DNA of 64,000 nucleotides from Pyxidicoccus sp. MSG2 (GCF_026626705.1 NZ_JAPNKC010000001.1:2046001-2110000); one strand, 5' to 3'; numbered from the stretch's first letter, positions 38,919 through 48,605 are shown. The notes: generated by a model from the letters alone, not told the origin. Numbers and translations: made by a program.

Positions 38919-39662
38919 ATGTCGCCCCCGCTGTCCGCCACCTCCCTCGCAGTCTCCACCCCGGCCCCCCTCGACGAGGCGCGCGCATTGAAGGACGCGC
39001 CCGTGGAGGAGGTGCTCGCCTGGGTGGAGCGGCGGTTCGGCGCGCGCGCGGCCCTCGCCTCCAGCTTCGGCGTGGAGGACATGGTCCTCATCGACCTGGC
39101 GCGCAAACACGCGCCGAGTCTCCGCGTCTTCACTCTCGACACCGGCCGTCTCCCGCCAGAGACGTACGAGCTCATCGAGGTGACTCGCAACCGCTACGGC
39201 ATCGCCGTGGAGACCTTCTTCCCCGAGCGCACGCGCGTGGAGGCGATGGAGTCCACGCTGGGCTACTTCTCCTTCCGCAAGAACCTCGAGGCGCGCAAGG
39301 AGTGCTGCGCCATCCGCAAGGTGGAGCCGCTGCGGCGCGCGCTCGCTGGCCGCGAGGCGTGGGTGACGGGCCTGCGCCGCGAGCAGTCCGTCACCCGCAC
39401 CGCCGTCGACATCGCCGAGGTCGACGCCGAACACGGAGGCCTCCTCAAGCTCAGCCCGCTGGCCGCGTGGACCCGCCAGGACGTGTGGGCCTACGTGAAG
39501 GCCAACGCCGTCCCCTACAACGCGCTCCATGACCGCGGCTACCCGTCCATCGGCTGCGCGCCCTGCACCCGCGCGGTGAAGCCGTACGAGGACGAGCGCG
39601 CCGGCCGCTGGTGGTGGGAAGCGCGCGAGCACAGCGAGTGCGGCCTGCACCCGGTCCGCTGA
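38919..39662 (+). CDS. cysH: Phosphoadenylyl/adenylyl-sulfate reductase, APS-reductase type
   Basis: 247 residues from ATG 38919, with GGAG six bases upstream. It reduces activated sulfate to sulfite using thioredoxin. The [4Fe-4S] cysteine pairs of APS-using enzymes are present (KECCAIRKVEPL and GCAPCTRAV), together with GRWWWE and the catalytic C-terminal ECGLH. ASSFGVEDMVLIDL marks the PP-loop-type nucleotide site. PAPS-type enzymes lack the cluster cysteines, so the substrate is probably APS. This fits the absence of an intact APS kinase in the operon. It is the first gene of the operon, directly after the leader terminator. Confidence 0.94.
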   Translation: MSPPLSATSLAVSTPAPLDEARALKDAPVEEVLAWVERRFGARAALASSFGVEDMVLIDLARKHAPSLRVFTLDTGRLPPETYELIEVTRNRYGIAVETFFPERTRVEAMESTLGYFSFRKNLEARKECCAIRKVEPLRRALAGREAWVTGLRREQSVTRTAVDIAEVDAEHGGLLKLSPLAAWTRQDVWAYVKANAVPYNALHDRGYPSIGCAPCTRAVKPYEDERAGRWWWEAREHSECGLHPVR

Positions 39663-39669
39663 GCGCGCC

Positions 39670-40320
39670 ATGAGCCACCCCATCGACTACCCCGTCTGCC
39701 TCCGCCTGGAGGGGCGCCGCGTCCTCCTCGTGGGAGGCGGCACCATCGCCGAGGGCCGCGCCCTCGCCGCGCTCGAGGCCGGCGCCCGGCTGCGCGTCGT
39801 CGCCCCCGAGGCCACCGCCACGCTGCGCACCCTGGCCACCGAGGGCCGCCTCGAATGGCTCGCCCGCCCCTATGCCTCCGGCGACGTACGCGGGCACGAC
39901 CTCGTCCTCGCCGCCGCGGACGACACGAGCGTGGGCCCTCGCGTGGCGGCGGAGGCGCGGGCGCTCGGCATCTGGGTGAACACGGCGGACGTGCCAGCGC
40001 TGTGCGACTTCACGCTGCCCTCCGTGGGACGCCGGGGCCCCATCACCTTGGCCATCTCCACCGCCGGCCAGGCGCCCGCCGTGGCCCGGCTGCTGCGCCG
40101 CGAGCTGACGGCGCGGGTGGCACCGCACCACGTGTGGCTGGCGCGGCTCAGCGGGTGGCTGCGCCGCCGCCTGCCCGCGGGCGTGGAGCGCCAGCGGCTC
40201 TTGAAGGGGCTGGTGGAGGGAGACATCGGCGCGCTGCTGGCACGGGGCGAGCGCAAGGCCGCGGGAGTCCGACTCCGCGCGGCGCTGAAGACCTTGAAGT
40301 CATCGGGAGAGACGACATGA
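39670..40320 (+). CDS. Precorrin-2 dehydrogenase / sirohydrochlorin ferrochelatase-like
   Basis: 216 residues, 7 bp after cysH. It has the N-terminal NAD-binding domain of siroheme synthase (Met8/SirC, the N-terminal part of CysG): RRVLLVGGGTIAEGRALAAL as the dinucleotide fold, ADDTSVGPRVAAEARALGIWVNTAD, CDFTLPSVGRRGPITLAISTAG, and the helical C-terminal dimerisation region. It oxidises precorrin-2 to sirohydrochlorin and may insert iron, supplying siroheme to CysI. Its stop overlaps the start of the next gene (ATGA), indicating translational coupling. The ferrochelatase activity is not certain from sequence. Confidence 0.9.
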   Translation: MSHPIDYPVCLRLEGRRVLLVGGGTIAEGRALAALEAGARLRVVAPEATATLRTLATEGRLEWLARPYASGDVRGHDLVLAAADDTSVGPRVAAEARALGIWVNTADVPALCDFTLPSVGRRGPITLAISTAGQAPAVARLLRRELTARVAPHHVWLARLSGWLRRRLPAGVERQRLLKGLVEGDIGALLARGERKAAGVRLRAALKTLKSSGETT

Positions 40321-41117
40321 GAGAGCAGGTGCAGGGACGCGTGTTCCTGGTGGGAGCAGGCCCGGGAGACCCGGAGCTGCTCACGCTGCGCGCGGCGCGG
40401 TTGCTGAGAGAAGCGGACACGGTGGTGCATGACAGGCTCGTCCATCCCGCGGTGCTGGAGCACGCGCGTCCCCGCGCGCGCCTCATCTACGTGGGCAAGG
40501 AAGGCGGCGGCGAGTCCGTGCGGCAGGAGGACATCCACTCCGTGCTCATCACCCAGGCCCTGCTGGGCCGTCAGGTGGTGCGCCTCAAGGGCGGAGACCC
40601 GTTCGTCTTCGGCCGCGGCGCGGAAGAAGCCCTCGCGCTGGAGAAGGCCGGCATTCCCTACGAGGTGGTGCCCGGCCTGTCCGCGGGCATCGCCGCGACG
40701 GCCTCGGCGGCCATCCCCGTCACCCACCGGGACGTGTCCGGAGAGGTGACGTTCGCCACCGCGCACCGCGTGGGCGGCGCGCCGGACTGGGACTTCCTCG
40801 CGAGGGCCCAGACGCTGGTGCTCTTCATGGCGGGAGACCGACTGGAAGCGACGGTGCGCGCCCTGGTGACGGCGGGCCGGGCCGCTTCGACGCCTGCGGC
40901 AATGGTGGAGGCGGGCACGTGGGAGCACCAGCGGGTGGTGGAGGCCACGCTGGGCAACATCGCCCTCGAGGCGCGGCGGGCCGCCATCGGCTCCCCGGCG
41001 CTGCTGGTGGTGGGCGAGGTGGTGGCGCTGCGCTCGCGGCTGCCGTCGCTGGTGGCACGCGGTTCAACGATGAATGGGCACCCGGTGCCCCTGAAGGCGG
41101 AGGGTGGCCATGAGTGA
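40317..41117 (+). CDS. cobA: Uroporphyrinogen-III C-methyltransferase (SUMT)
   Basis: 266 residues from an ATG overlapping the previous stop by 4 bases, with a GGGAGAG ribosome binding site. Family motifs: [20 protein letters not shown] (SAM binding), [48 protein letters not shown] and LVLFMAG. It methylates uroporphyrinogen III twice to precorrin-2, the substrate of the preceding gene product. Together the two replace the fused CysG of enterobacteria. The end overlaps cysD by 8 bases. The short C-terminal tail past the family core ([14 protein letters not shown]) looks unstructured. Confidence 0.95.
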   Translation: MREQVQGRVFLVGAGPGDPELLTLRAARLLREADTVVHDRLVHPAVLEHARPRARLIYVGKEGGGESVRQEDIHSVLITQALLGRQVVRLKGGDPFVFGRGAEEALALEKAGIPYEVVPGLSAGIAATASAAIPVTHRDVSGEVTFATAHRVGGAPDWDFLARAQTLVLFMAGDRLEATVRALVTAGRAASTPAAMVEAGTWEHQRVVEATLGNIALEARRAAIGSPALLVVGEVVALRSRLPSLVARGSTMNGHPVPLKAEGGHE

Positions 41118-42027
41118 GAACACGCTGGCGAGGACCACGCACCTGGCGGAACTGGAGGCGGAGAGCATCCACATCCTGCGCGAGACGGTGGCCGAGTTCG
41201 CCAACCCGGTGATGCTCTACAGCATCGGCAAGGACTCGCAGGTGCTGCTGCACCTGGCGCGCAAGGCCTTCCACCCCGCGCCCCTGCCCTTCCCGCTCCT
41301 CCACGTGGACACCACCTGGAAGTTCCGGGACATGTACACCTTCCGCGACGCCTTCGTGGCCCGGCACGGGCTGAAACTCCTCGTGCACCAGAACCGCCGC
41401 GCGCTCGCCGAGGGCATCAACCCCTTCGACCACGGCAGCCAGAAGTACACCCACGCCATGAAGACGCAGGCGCTGCTGGAGGCGCTGGCGCAGCACGGCT
41501 TCGACGCGGCCTTCGGCGGTGCGCGCCGCGACGAGGAGAAGTCCCGCGCGAAGGAGCGCGTGTTCTCCTTCCGCGACAGGCACGGCCAGTGGGACCCGCG
41601 CCGGCAGCGGCCGGAGCTGTGGAACCTCTACAACGGCCGCGTGGACGCCGGGGAGAGCATGCGCGTCTTCCCCCTCTCCAACTGGACCGAGCTGGACGTG
41701 TGGCACTACGTGCTGCGCGAGCGCATTCCGGTGGTGCCGCTCTACTTCGCCGCCGAGCGCCCCGTCATCGACCGCAACGGCACGCTGCTGATGGTGGACG
41801 ACGAGCGCATGCGCCTGCGCCCGGGCGAGAAGCCCTCGCTGAGGCGGGTGCGCTTCCGCACGCTCGGCTGCTACCCGCTGAGCGGCGCCATCGAGTCCTC
41901 CGCCACCACGGTGGAGGCCGTCATCCACGAGATGGTCAACGCCCGCCAGTCCGAGCGCCAGGGCCGTCTCATCGACCACGACGAAGAGGGCTCCATGGAG
42001 CTCAAGAAGCGCGAGGGCTACTTCTAA
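41110..42027 (+). CDS. cysD: Sulfate adenylyltransferase subunit 2
   Basis: 305 residues from ATG 41110, with GGAGGG five bases upstream. I prefer this to the GTG two codons earlier. It makes APS from sulfate and ATP together with CysN. The PP-loop ATP-pyrophosphatase motif is seen as [18 protein letters not shown]. Other family blocks: [45 protein letters not shown] and [14 protein letters not shown]. The stop overlaps the start of cysN by one base (TAATG), a usual arrangement for the two subunits. Confidence 0.97.
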   Translation: MSENTLARTTHLAELEAESIHILRETVAEFANPVMLYSIGKDSQVLLHLARKAFHPAPLPFPLLHVDTTWKFRDMYTFRDAFVARHGLKLLVHQNRRALAEGINPFDHGSQKYTHAMKTQALLEALAQHGFDAAFGGARRDEEKSRAKERVFSFRDRHGQWDPRRQRPELWNLYNGRVDAGESMRVFPLSNWTELDVWHYVLRERIPVVPLYFAAERPVIDRNGTLLMVDDERMRLRPGEKPSLRRVRFRTLGCYPLSGAIESSATTVEAVIHEMVNARQSERQGRLIDHDEEGSMELKKREGYF

Positions 42028-43763
42028 TGGATACCGCACTGCAGACACCTCCCCAGCCCGACGTGCAACGGCTCCTCGATGAGCACTCCAGCCGCGAGCT
42101 GCTGCGGCTCGTCGTCGTGGGCTCCGTGGACGACGGGAAGTCCACGCTCATCGGCCGGCTCCTCTACGAGTGCGACGGCCTCTTCGAGGACCAGATTTCC
42201 GCCGTGAAGAAGGCCAGCGCCAAGCGCGCCGCCGCTCGCACCGAGGTGCCCCCGGAGGTGCTCGCCCAGGGCCTCAGGGCGGCAGCCGGAGCCGAGGACG
42301 AGGAGCTGGACTTCTCCCTCTTCACCGACGGCCTGAAGGCCGAGCGCGAGCAGGGCATCACCATCGACGTGGCCTACCGCTACCTGTCCACGGGCAAGCG
42401 CAAGGTCATCATCGCGGACACGCCGGGACACATCCAATACACGCGCAACATGGCCACCGGCGCCTCCACGGCGGATGCGGCGGTCATCCTGGTAGACGCG
42501 CGCCTGGGCGTGCTTCCGCAGACGCGCCGGCACGCGTACATCGCCTCGCTGCTGGGCATCCCCTACCTGGCCGTCGCGGTGAACAAGATGGACCTGGTCG
42601 GCTTCGACCGCGCCACCTTCGAGCGCATCGGCCAGGAGCTGGCGGACTTCGCGTACACGCTCGGCTTCGAGGGCGTGCGCCTCTTCCCCGTCAGCGCGAG
42701 CCGGGGCGACAACATCACCCGGCCCAGTGCGAGGACGCCGTGGAACGAGGGCGGCACGCTGCTCGGGTGGCTGGAGTCGCTGCCCCACCAGCGCCGGCTC
42801 GACAACGCCGCCTTCCGCTTCCCCGTGCAGTACGTGCTCCGGCCGCACCAGGACTACCGCGGGCTGGCCGGCCAGGTGGCCTCCGGCACCGTGCGCGTGG
42901 GTGACGAGGTGCAGGTGCTCCCCTCCGGGCGCCGCACGCGCGTGGCGGGCATCGACACCTTCGACGGACCACTCGAGGAGGCGTCCGCGCCGGCTTCCGT
43001 GACGCTGCGGCTGGCGGACGAGGTGGACGCCAGCCGGGGTGACTTGCTGTCCCACGTGGACGAGCCGCCGCTCGCGCTCCACCAGCTCGACGCGATGCTG
43101 GTGTGGTTCGGGGAGCAGCCGTTGGACGTCTCGCGCCGCTACCTGGTGAAGCAGGCCACGCGCACCGCGCCCGCGCAGGTGGAGCGCATCCTCTGGCGCA
43201 AGGAGCTGGAGGACCTGTCCGAGGTACCCGCGGAGGCGCTGTCCCTCAACGACATCGGCAAGGTGCGGCTGGTGTGCCGCCGGCCACTGCTGGCCGACCC
43301 GTACCGCGACAACCGGCGCACCGGTGCCTTCATCATCATCGACGCCCTCACGCACGACACGGTGGGCGCGGGCATGGTGCTGGGGCCGGCGGACACGGGG
43401 ACTCGGGGCGCGGTGGAGGCGTCCCTCGTCTCCTCGGCCGAGCGGCGCGCGCGGCTGGGGCAGCCTGGGGCCATCGTCCTCCTGCCGTCCTCGCCGGGGG
43501 CTGCGTCGCGTGCCTTCGAGCTGGAACGGAGCCTGTTCGACCAGGGCCGGCACGTAGCCACCGTCGCGGGTGACGTGGAGGTGGCGCTCGGGCTGGCCGG
43601 CGCGGGGCTGGTGGCGCTGGTGCACACCGAGGCGCCACAGACGCGGCGAGTCCTCCGCGCGGAGGCTCGCGACGCGGGCGTGGCGTGGCTGGAACTGGAT
43701 GCGTCCGAGGACGCGAAGCAGCACGTGGAGCGCGTCCTGGCGCTCGGGGAGAACGTGAAGTGA
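42027..43763 (+). CDS. cysN: Sulfate adenylyltransferase subunit 1 with degenerate APS-kinase tail
   Basis: 578 residues. The EF-Tu-like GTPase that drives CysD: G1 GSVDDGKST (residues 32-40), EREQGITIDVAYRY, DTPGHIQYTRNM and NKMDLVG. The CysN core ends near VGAGMV. About 125 further residues resemble the start of CysC (APS kinase): PGAIVLLPSSPGAASRAFEL aligns with the CysC P-loop region but lacks the GxxGxGKS/T residues, and RSLFDQGRHVATVAGD aligns with the strand ending in DGDN. The tail appears to be a shortened, catalytically dead CysC from a CysNC ancestor. A direct APS-reductase route would make APS kinase dispensable. It overlaps cysJ (GTGA). Confidence 0.95.
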   Translation: MDTALQTPPQPDVQRLLDEHSSRELLRLVVVGSVDDGKSTLIGRLLYECDGLFEDQISAVKKASAKRAAARTEVPPEVLAQGLRAAAGAEDEELDFSLFTDGLKAEREQGITIDVAYRYLSTGKRKVIIADTPGHIQYTRNMATGASTADAAVILVDARLGVLPQTRRHAYIASLLGIPYLAVAVNKMDLVGFDRATFERIGQELADFAYTLGFEGVRLFPVSASRGDNITRPSARTPWNEGGTLLGWLESLPHQRRLDNAAFRFPVQYVLRPHQDYRGLAGQVASGTVRVGDEVQVLPSGRRTRVAGIDTFDGPLEEASAPASVTLRLADEVDASRGDLLSHVDEPPLALHQLDAMLVWFGEQPLDVSRRYLVKQATRTAPAQVERILWRKELEDLSEVPAEALSLNDIGKVRLVCRRPLLADPYRDNRRTGAFIIIDALTHDTVGAGMVLGPADTGTRGAVEASLVSSAERRARLGQPGAIVLLPSSPGAASRAFELERSLFDQGRHVATVAGDVEVALGLAGAGLVALVHTEAPQTRRVLRAEARDAGVAWLELDASEDAKQHVERVLALGENVK

Positions 43764-45610
43764 GTCCGTCGTCGGCAGGAGGGGCCTCGCGCCCCGTGGC
43801 GCCACCCTTCGTCACCCCGCTGCTGGGTGACGAGAAGGGCGCGCTGCTGCTCAAGCTGGTGGAGGGCCTGGATGCGGCGGCCCTGCACTGGCTGAGCGGC
43901 TATGCGGCGGGACTGGCCTCGCGGCCCGGTTCCGCTCCGGTCTCCGTGGCGGCGCCCGTGTCCGCCACGCCCGCGGCCGCTCCGGCGGTGCCGCTCACCA
44001 TCGTCTACGGGACGCAGACGGGGAACAGCCGGCTGCTGGCGGAGCGGCTCAAGCACCAGGTGGAGTCCGCCGGGCTGCCAGCTCGACTCTTCCGCGCCAG
44101 TGACTACCCCCTGCGGGAGCTGGCGAAGGAGAAGCTGCTCTGCGTGGTCATCAGCACGCAGGGGGATGGAGACCCGCCGGACGACTCGCGCGGCTTCTGC
44201 GAACACGTGCTGGGCAAGCGGGCCCCGAAGCTGGAGGGGCTGCGCTTCGCGGTGCTGGGACTGGGCGACTCCAGCTACCCGAAGTTCTGCGAGGTGGGCC
44301 GCGCGCTCGACGCGCGCTTCACGGAACTGGGCGCCACCCGGCTGCTGGAGCGCGCCGACTGCGACGTGGACTTCGAGCCCGTGGCCACGGGGTGGCTCGA
44401 CCAGGCCTTCGCCCGGGCCCGCGAGGCGCTGGAGCCCCAGGCCCCCCCCATCGCGGCCGTCGTCCCCCTGCGCGGCGCGGCTGCCACGCCGACGTCCAGC
44501 AAGGAAGCGCCCTTCGCCGCCGAGGTGCTGGTCAACCAGCGCATCACCGGCCGGGGCGCGCTCAAGGACGTGCGGCACGTGGAAGTGTCGCTCGAAGGCT
44601 CGGGCCTGGAGTACGCGCCGGGCGATGCACTCGGCGTGTGGCCGCACAACCCGCCCGAGTTGGTGGACGCGTTCCTGTCCGAGCTGAAGCTGGACGGGGA
44701 CACGGAGGTGAAGCGGGACGGGCGCACGCTACCGCTGGCGAAGTGGCTGGGCGAGGAACTGGAGCTGACGAAGCTCAACCGGCCCTTCCTGGAGCGCCAC
44801 GCAGCGCTGGCGGGCAGCGCGGAGCTGAAGCGGTTGCTGGAGCCATCCGGCGCGGAGGGTTTCCGTGCGCTGCTGGCCAGCCACCAGGTCATCGACCTGC
44901 TGCGCGCGCACCGGGCGCCGTGGGGTGCGGCGGAGCTCGTCGCGGCGCTGCGCAAGCTGGCGCCGCGGCTGTACTCGATTGCCTCCAGCCCGAAGCGCGT
45001 GGGCGCGGAGGCGCACCTGACGGTGTCGGTGGTGGACTACACGGCCTTCGGCACGCGGCACCTCGGCGCCGCGTCGTCCTACCTCGCCGCGCGGGCGGCC
45101 GGGACGGACAAGGTCCGCGTCTTCATCGAACCCAACGAGCGCTTCCGCCTGCCGGAGGATGGCGACAAGGACGTGCTGATGATTGGCCCGGGCACGGGCG
45201 TGGCGCCCTTCCGCGCCTTCGTGCAGGAGCGCGCGGAGCTGGGCGCGCGCGGCCGCAACTGGCTCTTCTTCGGCGAGCAGCACTTCCGCACGCAGTTCCT
45301 CTACCAGGTGGAGTGGCAGGAGGCCCTGAAGAAGAAGACGCTGCATCGGCTGTCCCTCGCCTTCTCGAGAGATCGCGCGGAGAAGGTCTACGTACAGCAC
45401 CGCCTGCGCGAGGCCGGGCGCGAGGTCTACGAATGGCTGGACGGCGGCGCCTCCCTCTATGTCTGCGGTGACGCCCAGCGCATGGCCCCGGACGTCCACG
45501 CGGCGCTGCTGGACATCGTCTCCACCCACGGCGGGAAGAGCCGTGAGGACGCGGAGGCCTGGCTCCAGGGTCTGCGCGAGCAGCGGCGCTACCTGCGCGA
45601 CGTCTACTGA
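43760..45610 (+). CDS. cysJ: Sulfite reductase flavoprotein, alpha subunit
   Basis: 616 residues from a GTG overlapping the cysN stop, with GGGGAG 8 bases upstream. Electron-transfer partner of CysI, taking electrons from NADPH. Domains: an N-terminal extension with Pro/Ala linker (1-75); FMN flavodoxin (about 76-225: VYGTQTGNSRLLAERL, STQGDGDPPDDSRGF, LGLGDSSYPKFC); FAD-binding with connecting domain (about 250-450: YAPGDALGVWPHNP, RLYSIASSP); and NADPH-binding (about 470-616: IGPGTGVAPFRAFVQER, FFGEQHF, YVCGDAQRMAPDVHAAL, terminal RRYLRDVY). All cofactor motifs look intact. Confidence 0.96.
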   Translation: MSPSSAGGASRPVAPPFVTPLLGDEKGALLLKLVEGLDAAALHWLSGYAAGLASRPGSAPVSVAAPVSATPAAAPAVPLTIVYGTQTGNSRLLAERLKHQVESAGLPARLFRASDYPLRELAKEKLLCVVISTQGDGDPPDDSRGFCEHVLGKRAPKLEGLRFAVLGLGDSSYPKFCEVGRALDARFTELGATRLLERADCDVDFEPVATGWLDQAFARAREALEPQAPPIAAVVPLRGAAATPTSSKEAPFAAEVLVNQRITGRGALKDVRHVEVSLEGSGLEYAPGDALGVWPHNPPELVDAFLSELKLDGDTEVKRDGRTLPLAKWLGEELELTKLNRPFLERHAALAGSAELKRLLEPSGAEGFRALLASHQVIDLLRAHRAPWGAAELVAALRKLAPRLYSIASSPKRVGAEAHLTVSVVDYTAFGTRHLGAASSYLAARAAGTDKVRVFIEPNERFRLPEDGDKDVLMIGPGTGVAPFRAFVQERAELGARGRNWLFFGEQHFRTQFLYQVEWQEALKKKTLHRLSLAFSRDRAEKVYVQHRLREAGREVYEWLDGGASLYVCGDAQRMAPDVHAALLDIVSTHGGKSREDAEAWLQGLREQRRYLRDVY

Positions 45611-45634
45611 CCCTTTCCCTTCGTGAGCGACGAC

Positions 45635-47332
45635 ATGAGTCACCAGTCCAAGCCTCTGTCCGAGGTGGAGCACATCAAGACGCAGAGCCGCCTCTTGCGC
45701 GGCACGCTGGCGGAGAGCCTGGTGGACCCGGTGACGGGCGCCATCGCCACGCCGGACACCAGCCTCATCAAGTTCCACGGCAGCTATCAGCAAGACGACC
45801 GGGACATCCGCGAGGAGCGCCGGCAGCAGAAGCTGGAGCCGGCCTACAGCTTCATGCTCCGCACGCGTCTGCCCGGCGGCGTGTGCACGCCGGCCCAGTG
45901 GCTGGCCATGGACGCGCTGGCGAGGGAGTTCGCCAACCACACCCTGCGCATCACCACGCGGCAGGCGTTCCAGCTCCATGGCGTCATCAAGGACGACCTC
46001 AAGCCCACCATCGCCCGCATCAACCAGGCGTTGATGGACACGCTGGCCGCCTGCGGCGACGTGAATCGCAACGTGCTGTGCAACCCGAACCCGGTGGACT
46101 CGCGCGTCCACGAGACGGTGTACCAGTGGGCGGTGCGCGTCTCCGAGCACCTGCTGCCGAAGACTCGCGCCTACTACGAGGTCTGGCTGGACGAGGAGAA
46201 GGTGGCCGGCGGCGAGGACGAGCCCATCTACGGCGCCACCTACCTGCCCCGGAAGTTCAAGACCGCCGTCGCGGTGCCACCCCTCAACGACGTGGACGTC
46301 TTCGCGCAGGACCTGGGCTTCATCGCCATCCTGGAGGGCGGAGAGCTGGCCGGCTTCAACGTCTCGGTGGGCGGCGGCATGGGCGCCACGCACGGGGACG
46401 CGGCCACGTACCCACGGCTGGCGGACGTGGTCGGCTTCATCCCTCCGGAGAAGACGCTCGCCGTCGCGGAGGAGGTGGTGAAGATTCACCGCGACTTCGG
46501 GGACCGCGGCAACCGCAAGCACGCGCGGCTGAAGTACGTCCTGGAGGAGCGCGGCGTCGCGTGGTTCACGGCGGAGCTGGAGCGGCGGCTCGGCTTCGCG
46601 CTGCAGCCCGCGCGCGCATTCGCGTTCGAGCACAACGGCGACCGCTTCGGCTGGGTGGAGGGGCATGACGGGAAGTGGCACCTGACGCTGCACCTGGACA
46701 GCGGCCGCGTGGCGGACCACCCCGGGGCGCCGCACCTCACCGGCCTGCGGGAGATTGCCCGCATCCACCAGGGCGACTTCCGGCTCACGGCGAACCAGAA
46801 CCTCGTCATCGCGAACGTACGCGCCGAGGCCAGGGAGTCCATCGACGCGCTGGTGGCCCGGTATGGGCTGGACGGCTTCCGGAGCGCCAGCCCCCTGCGA
46901 AGGAATGCGCTGGCATGCGTGGCACTGCCCACCTGCGGCCTGGCCATGGCCGAGGCGGAGCGCTACCTGCCCGCGTTCGTGGAGAAGCTGGAGGCACGGC
47001 TGGTGGCGCATGGCCTGCGGGACGCCAACCTCCTGCTGCGCATCACCGGCTGCCCGAATGGCTGCGCGCGGCCGTACCTCGCGGAGGTGGGGCTCGTGGG
47101 CAAGGCGCCGGGCCGCTACAACCTCCACCTCGGTGGCGACGCGCGCGGCCAGCGGCTGAACCGGCTGTATCGGGAGAATATCGACGAGGACGGCATCCTC
47201 GGTGCGCTGGAGCCGCTGTTCGCGGAGTACTCACGCGAGCGGAAGCCGGGCGAGGGCTTCGGTGACTTCGTGGTGCGGGCGGGCCATGTCCCGGCGGTGC
47301 CGGCGAAGGGGACCGCGACCCAGGCGGCCTGA
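45635..47332 (+). CDS. cysI: Sulfite reductase hemoprotein, beta subunit
   Basis: 565 residues from ATG 45635; a GTG at 45623 would add four. It reduces sulfite to sulfide at a coupled siroheme-[4Fe-4S] site. Family features: the N-terminal ferredoxin-like half ([45 protein letters not shown]); [11 protein letters not shown]; the cluster/siroheme motifs [17 protein letters not shown] and [20 protein letters not shown] with the four ligand cysteines; and the end GDFVVRAG. Siroheme is supplied by the second and third genes of the operon. Last gene of the operon; a hairpin follows. Confidence 0.97.
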   Translation: MSHQSKPLSEVEHIKTQSRLLRGTLAESLVDPVTGAIATPDTSLIKFHGSYQQDDRDIREERRQQKLEPAYSFMLRTRLPGGVCTPAQWLAMDALAREFANHTLRITTRQAFQLHGVIKDDLKPTIARINQALMDTLAACGDVNRNVLCNPNPVDSRVHETVYQWAVRVSEHLLPKTRAYYEVWLDEEKVAGGEDEPIYGATYLPRKFKTAVAVPPLNDVDVFAQDLGFIAILEGGELAGFNVSVGGGMGATHGDAATYPRLADVVGFIPPEKTLAVAEEVVKIHRDFGDRGNRKHARLKYVLEERGVAWFTAELERRLGFALQPARAFAFEHNGDRFGWVEGHDGKWHLTLHLDSGRVADHPGAPHLTGLREIARIHQGDFRLTANQNLVIANVRAEARESIDALVARYGLDGFRSASPLRRNALACVALPTCGLAMAEAERYLPAFVEKLEARLVAHGLRDANLLLRITGCPNGCARPYLAEVGLVGKAPGRYNLHLGGDARGQRLNRLYRENIDEDGILGALEPLFAEYSRERKPGEGFGDFVVRAGHVPAVPAKGTATQAA

Positions 47333-47345
47333 GCACACGTGCCGG

Positions 47346-47374
47346 GCGCGGCGGCTCAGTCTTCGCCGCCGCGC
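47346..47374. terminator. Bidirectional hairpin between cysI and the methyltransferase gene
   Basis: A perfect 10-bp stem (47346-47355 with 47365-47374) with a 9-base loop that contains the stop codon of the minus-strand gene. There is no T run, so termination strength is uncertain. Confidence 0.45.
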
Positions 47375-48312
47375 ACCGCGGTGAGCAGCAGGTCGTACTT
47401 CCCGCCAAGGAAGGTGCGGAAGCCGTGCTGGTGCAGGTAGCGCCGGTAGAAGGAGAGGTCCTTCACCAGCAGCGACAGGTCCGGCTCGCGCAGGTTGCGC
47501 ACGCGCGCGCCGTAGACCACCTCTCCGTCCCGGAAGCGTGAGTTGGGGAAGCCGAGCAGGAGCGTGGCCCTCGGCTCCAGGTGCTGCTGCACCAGTCGGC
47601 GCAGCAGGGCGTGGTCATCCACGCCGGGGCTCTGCAAGGTGCCCACCGACACGACGAGGCTGAAGCGGCCCAGGTCCTCGGGCAGCGCGTTGAGGTCCGC
47701 GAGGACGAAGCGGTGGCGCGTGTCGGGAAAGCGGGCGCGCGCCTCTTCGAGCGCGCTGGCGCCATGGTCCACGCCGACGAAGCTGACGTCCGGCGCGCCT
47801 TCGAGCCATGCGAAGGCCGCGAGCTCGTCTCCCCGATTCACCCCGAGGTCGAGCACCCTCGCGCCCGGGGGCAGATGGATGCGCCCGAGCACCTCCAGCC
47901 ACGGCAGGAGGAATCCCGCGTCCTCCAGCTTGCGCACCCGCGCGAACTCGGAAGCCGTCCCATACCGCTCCCGGGGCTCGAGTCCCTCTTCTACCTCCTC
48001 GCCTCCCGCGTGCCACGAGGCTTCGGAGCCGAGCCGCTCGAAGGTGAGCGCCACGTGCGTGCCATCCACCGGGCGAGGCGTGAGCAGCCGGCAAGAGAGC
48101 CCGTCAGCCAGGTCACACCAACTGCGCAGCGGCCGGTGGACGAGCCCGTCCCCTGGCCCCACGCGCTCCCCTGGATAACGCCCACGCCCCAGGTCCGGGT
48201 CGGGGACCTCGATGCGGACGCTCCCCGCCCCGAGCGCCCCTTGCAGATGACGCACGATGACGATGAGCGGCTCGTCGTGAAAGCGGCGGGGGGACTCGGC
48301 GGGGCTCGACAT
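47356..48312 (-). CDS. Class I SAM-dependent methyltransferase domain protein
   Basis: 318 residues, no signal or membrane segment. The C-terminal two thirds is a Rossmann methyltransferase: motif I ARVLDLGVNRGDELAAFAWL, acidic loop VSFVGVDHGASALEEARARF, HRFVLADLNALPED, and SLVVSVGTLQS. The N-terminal 120 residues contain no motif I recognise. The substrate is unknown. It is divergent from the arsR gene, with the palindrome array in between, and convergent with the cys operon. Confidence 0.75.
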   Translation of the reverse strand: MSSPAESPRRFHDEPLIVIVRHLQGALGAGSVRIEVPDPDLGRGRYPGERVGPGDGLVHRPLRSWCDLADGLSCRLLTPRPVDGTHVALTFERLGSEASWHAGGEEVEEGLEPRERYGTASEFARVRKLEDAGFLLPWLEVLGRIHLPPGARVLDLGVNRGDELAAFAWLEGAPDVSFVGVDHGASALEEARARFPDTRHRFVLADLNALPEDLGRFSLVVSVGTLQSPGVDDHALLRRLVQQHLEPRATLLLGFPNSRFRDGEVVYGARVRNLREPDLSLLVKDLSFYRRYLHQHGFRTFLGGKYDLLLTAVRGGED

Positions 48313-48384
48313 GGCGCCACCAGCCTACCGCCCGGAATTCGCGCAAGACGCGGGAAGACGCGGCCCTGCCGGGCGGCGGACCGG

Positions 48385-48487
48385 CGGAATGAACGTTCCT
48401 TCCGGCCCGCAGGCGGCCGGGTTGGCGGAAGGAACGTTCCTTCCGGTCCGCCCGGGCGACGGAACGGCGGAAGGAACGTTCCTTCCG
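48385..48487. repeat. Three-copy 20-bp palindrome array, 41-42 bp pitch
   Basis: CGGAAGGAACGTTCCTTCCG, a perfect 20-bp palindrome, occurs at 48426-48445 and 48468-48487. A one-mismatch copy (t for g) is at 48385-48404. Start-to-start spacing is 41 and 42 bp, about four helical turns, placing the sites on one face of the DNA. The array lies between divergent genes (methyltransferase, arsR). It looks like an operator array or a small repeat family. Confidence 0.85.
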
Positions 48488-48562
48488 GCTGGCGGGCGGC
48501 CGGGGGCCGGGGCTCGGCAGGCCCGGGCCAGGACTCGCACGACGGATGCGGAGGCCGGGGGG

Positions 48563-48590
48563 TTGACGCCCGACATGTCATGGCCATAAA
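48563..48590 (+). promoter_or_regulatory. Likely promoter of arsR-SRPBCC
   Basis: TTGACG (48563-48568), 16-base spacer, CATAAA (48585-48590). Transcription would begin about 48596-48600, only a few bases before the ATG at 48604, so the mRNA may be nearly leaderless. Confidence 0.5.
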
Positions 48591-48605
48591 TAACCATCAG
48601 GTTAT
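48590..48605. promoter_or_regulatory. ArsR-type operator overlapping the arsR start
   Basis: ATAACC-ATCA-GGTTAT is a perfect 6-bp inverted repeat with a 4-base spacer. It spans the likely transcription start and the first bases of the ATG. The place and form suit autorepression by the ArsR-family product. No protein-DNA evidence is available. Confidence 0.6.

Noticed and set aside
48311-48589. Plus-strand ORF with repeated EGTFLP words
   Set aside because: The repeated words are just the translation of the palindrome array; no ribosome binding site or family match.
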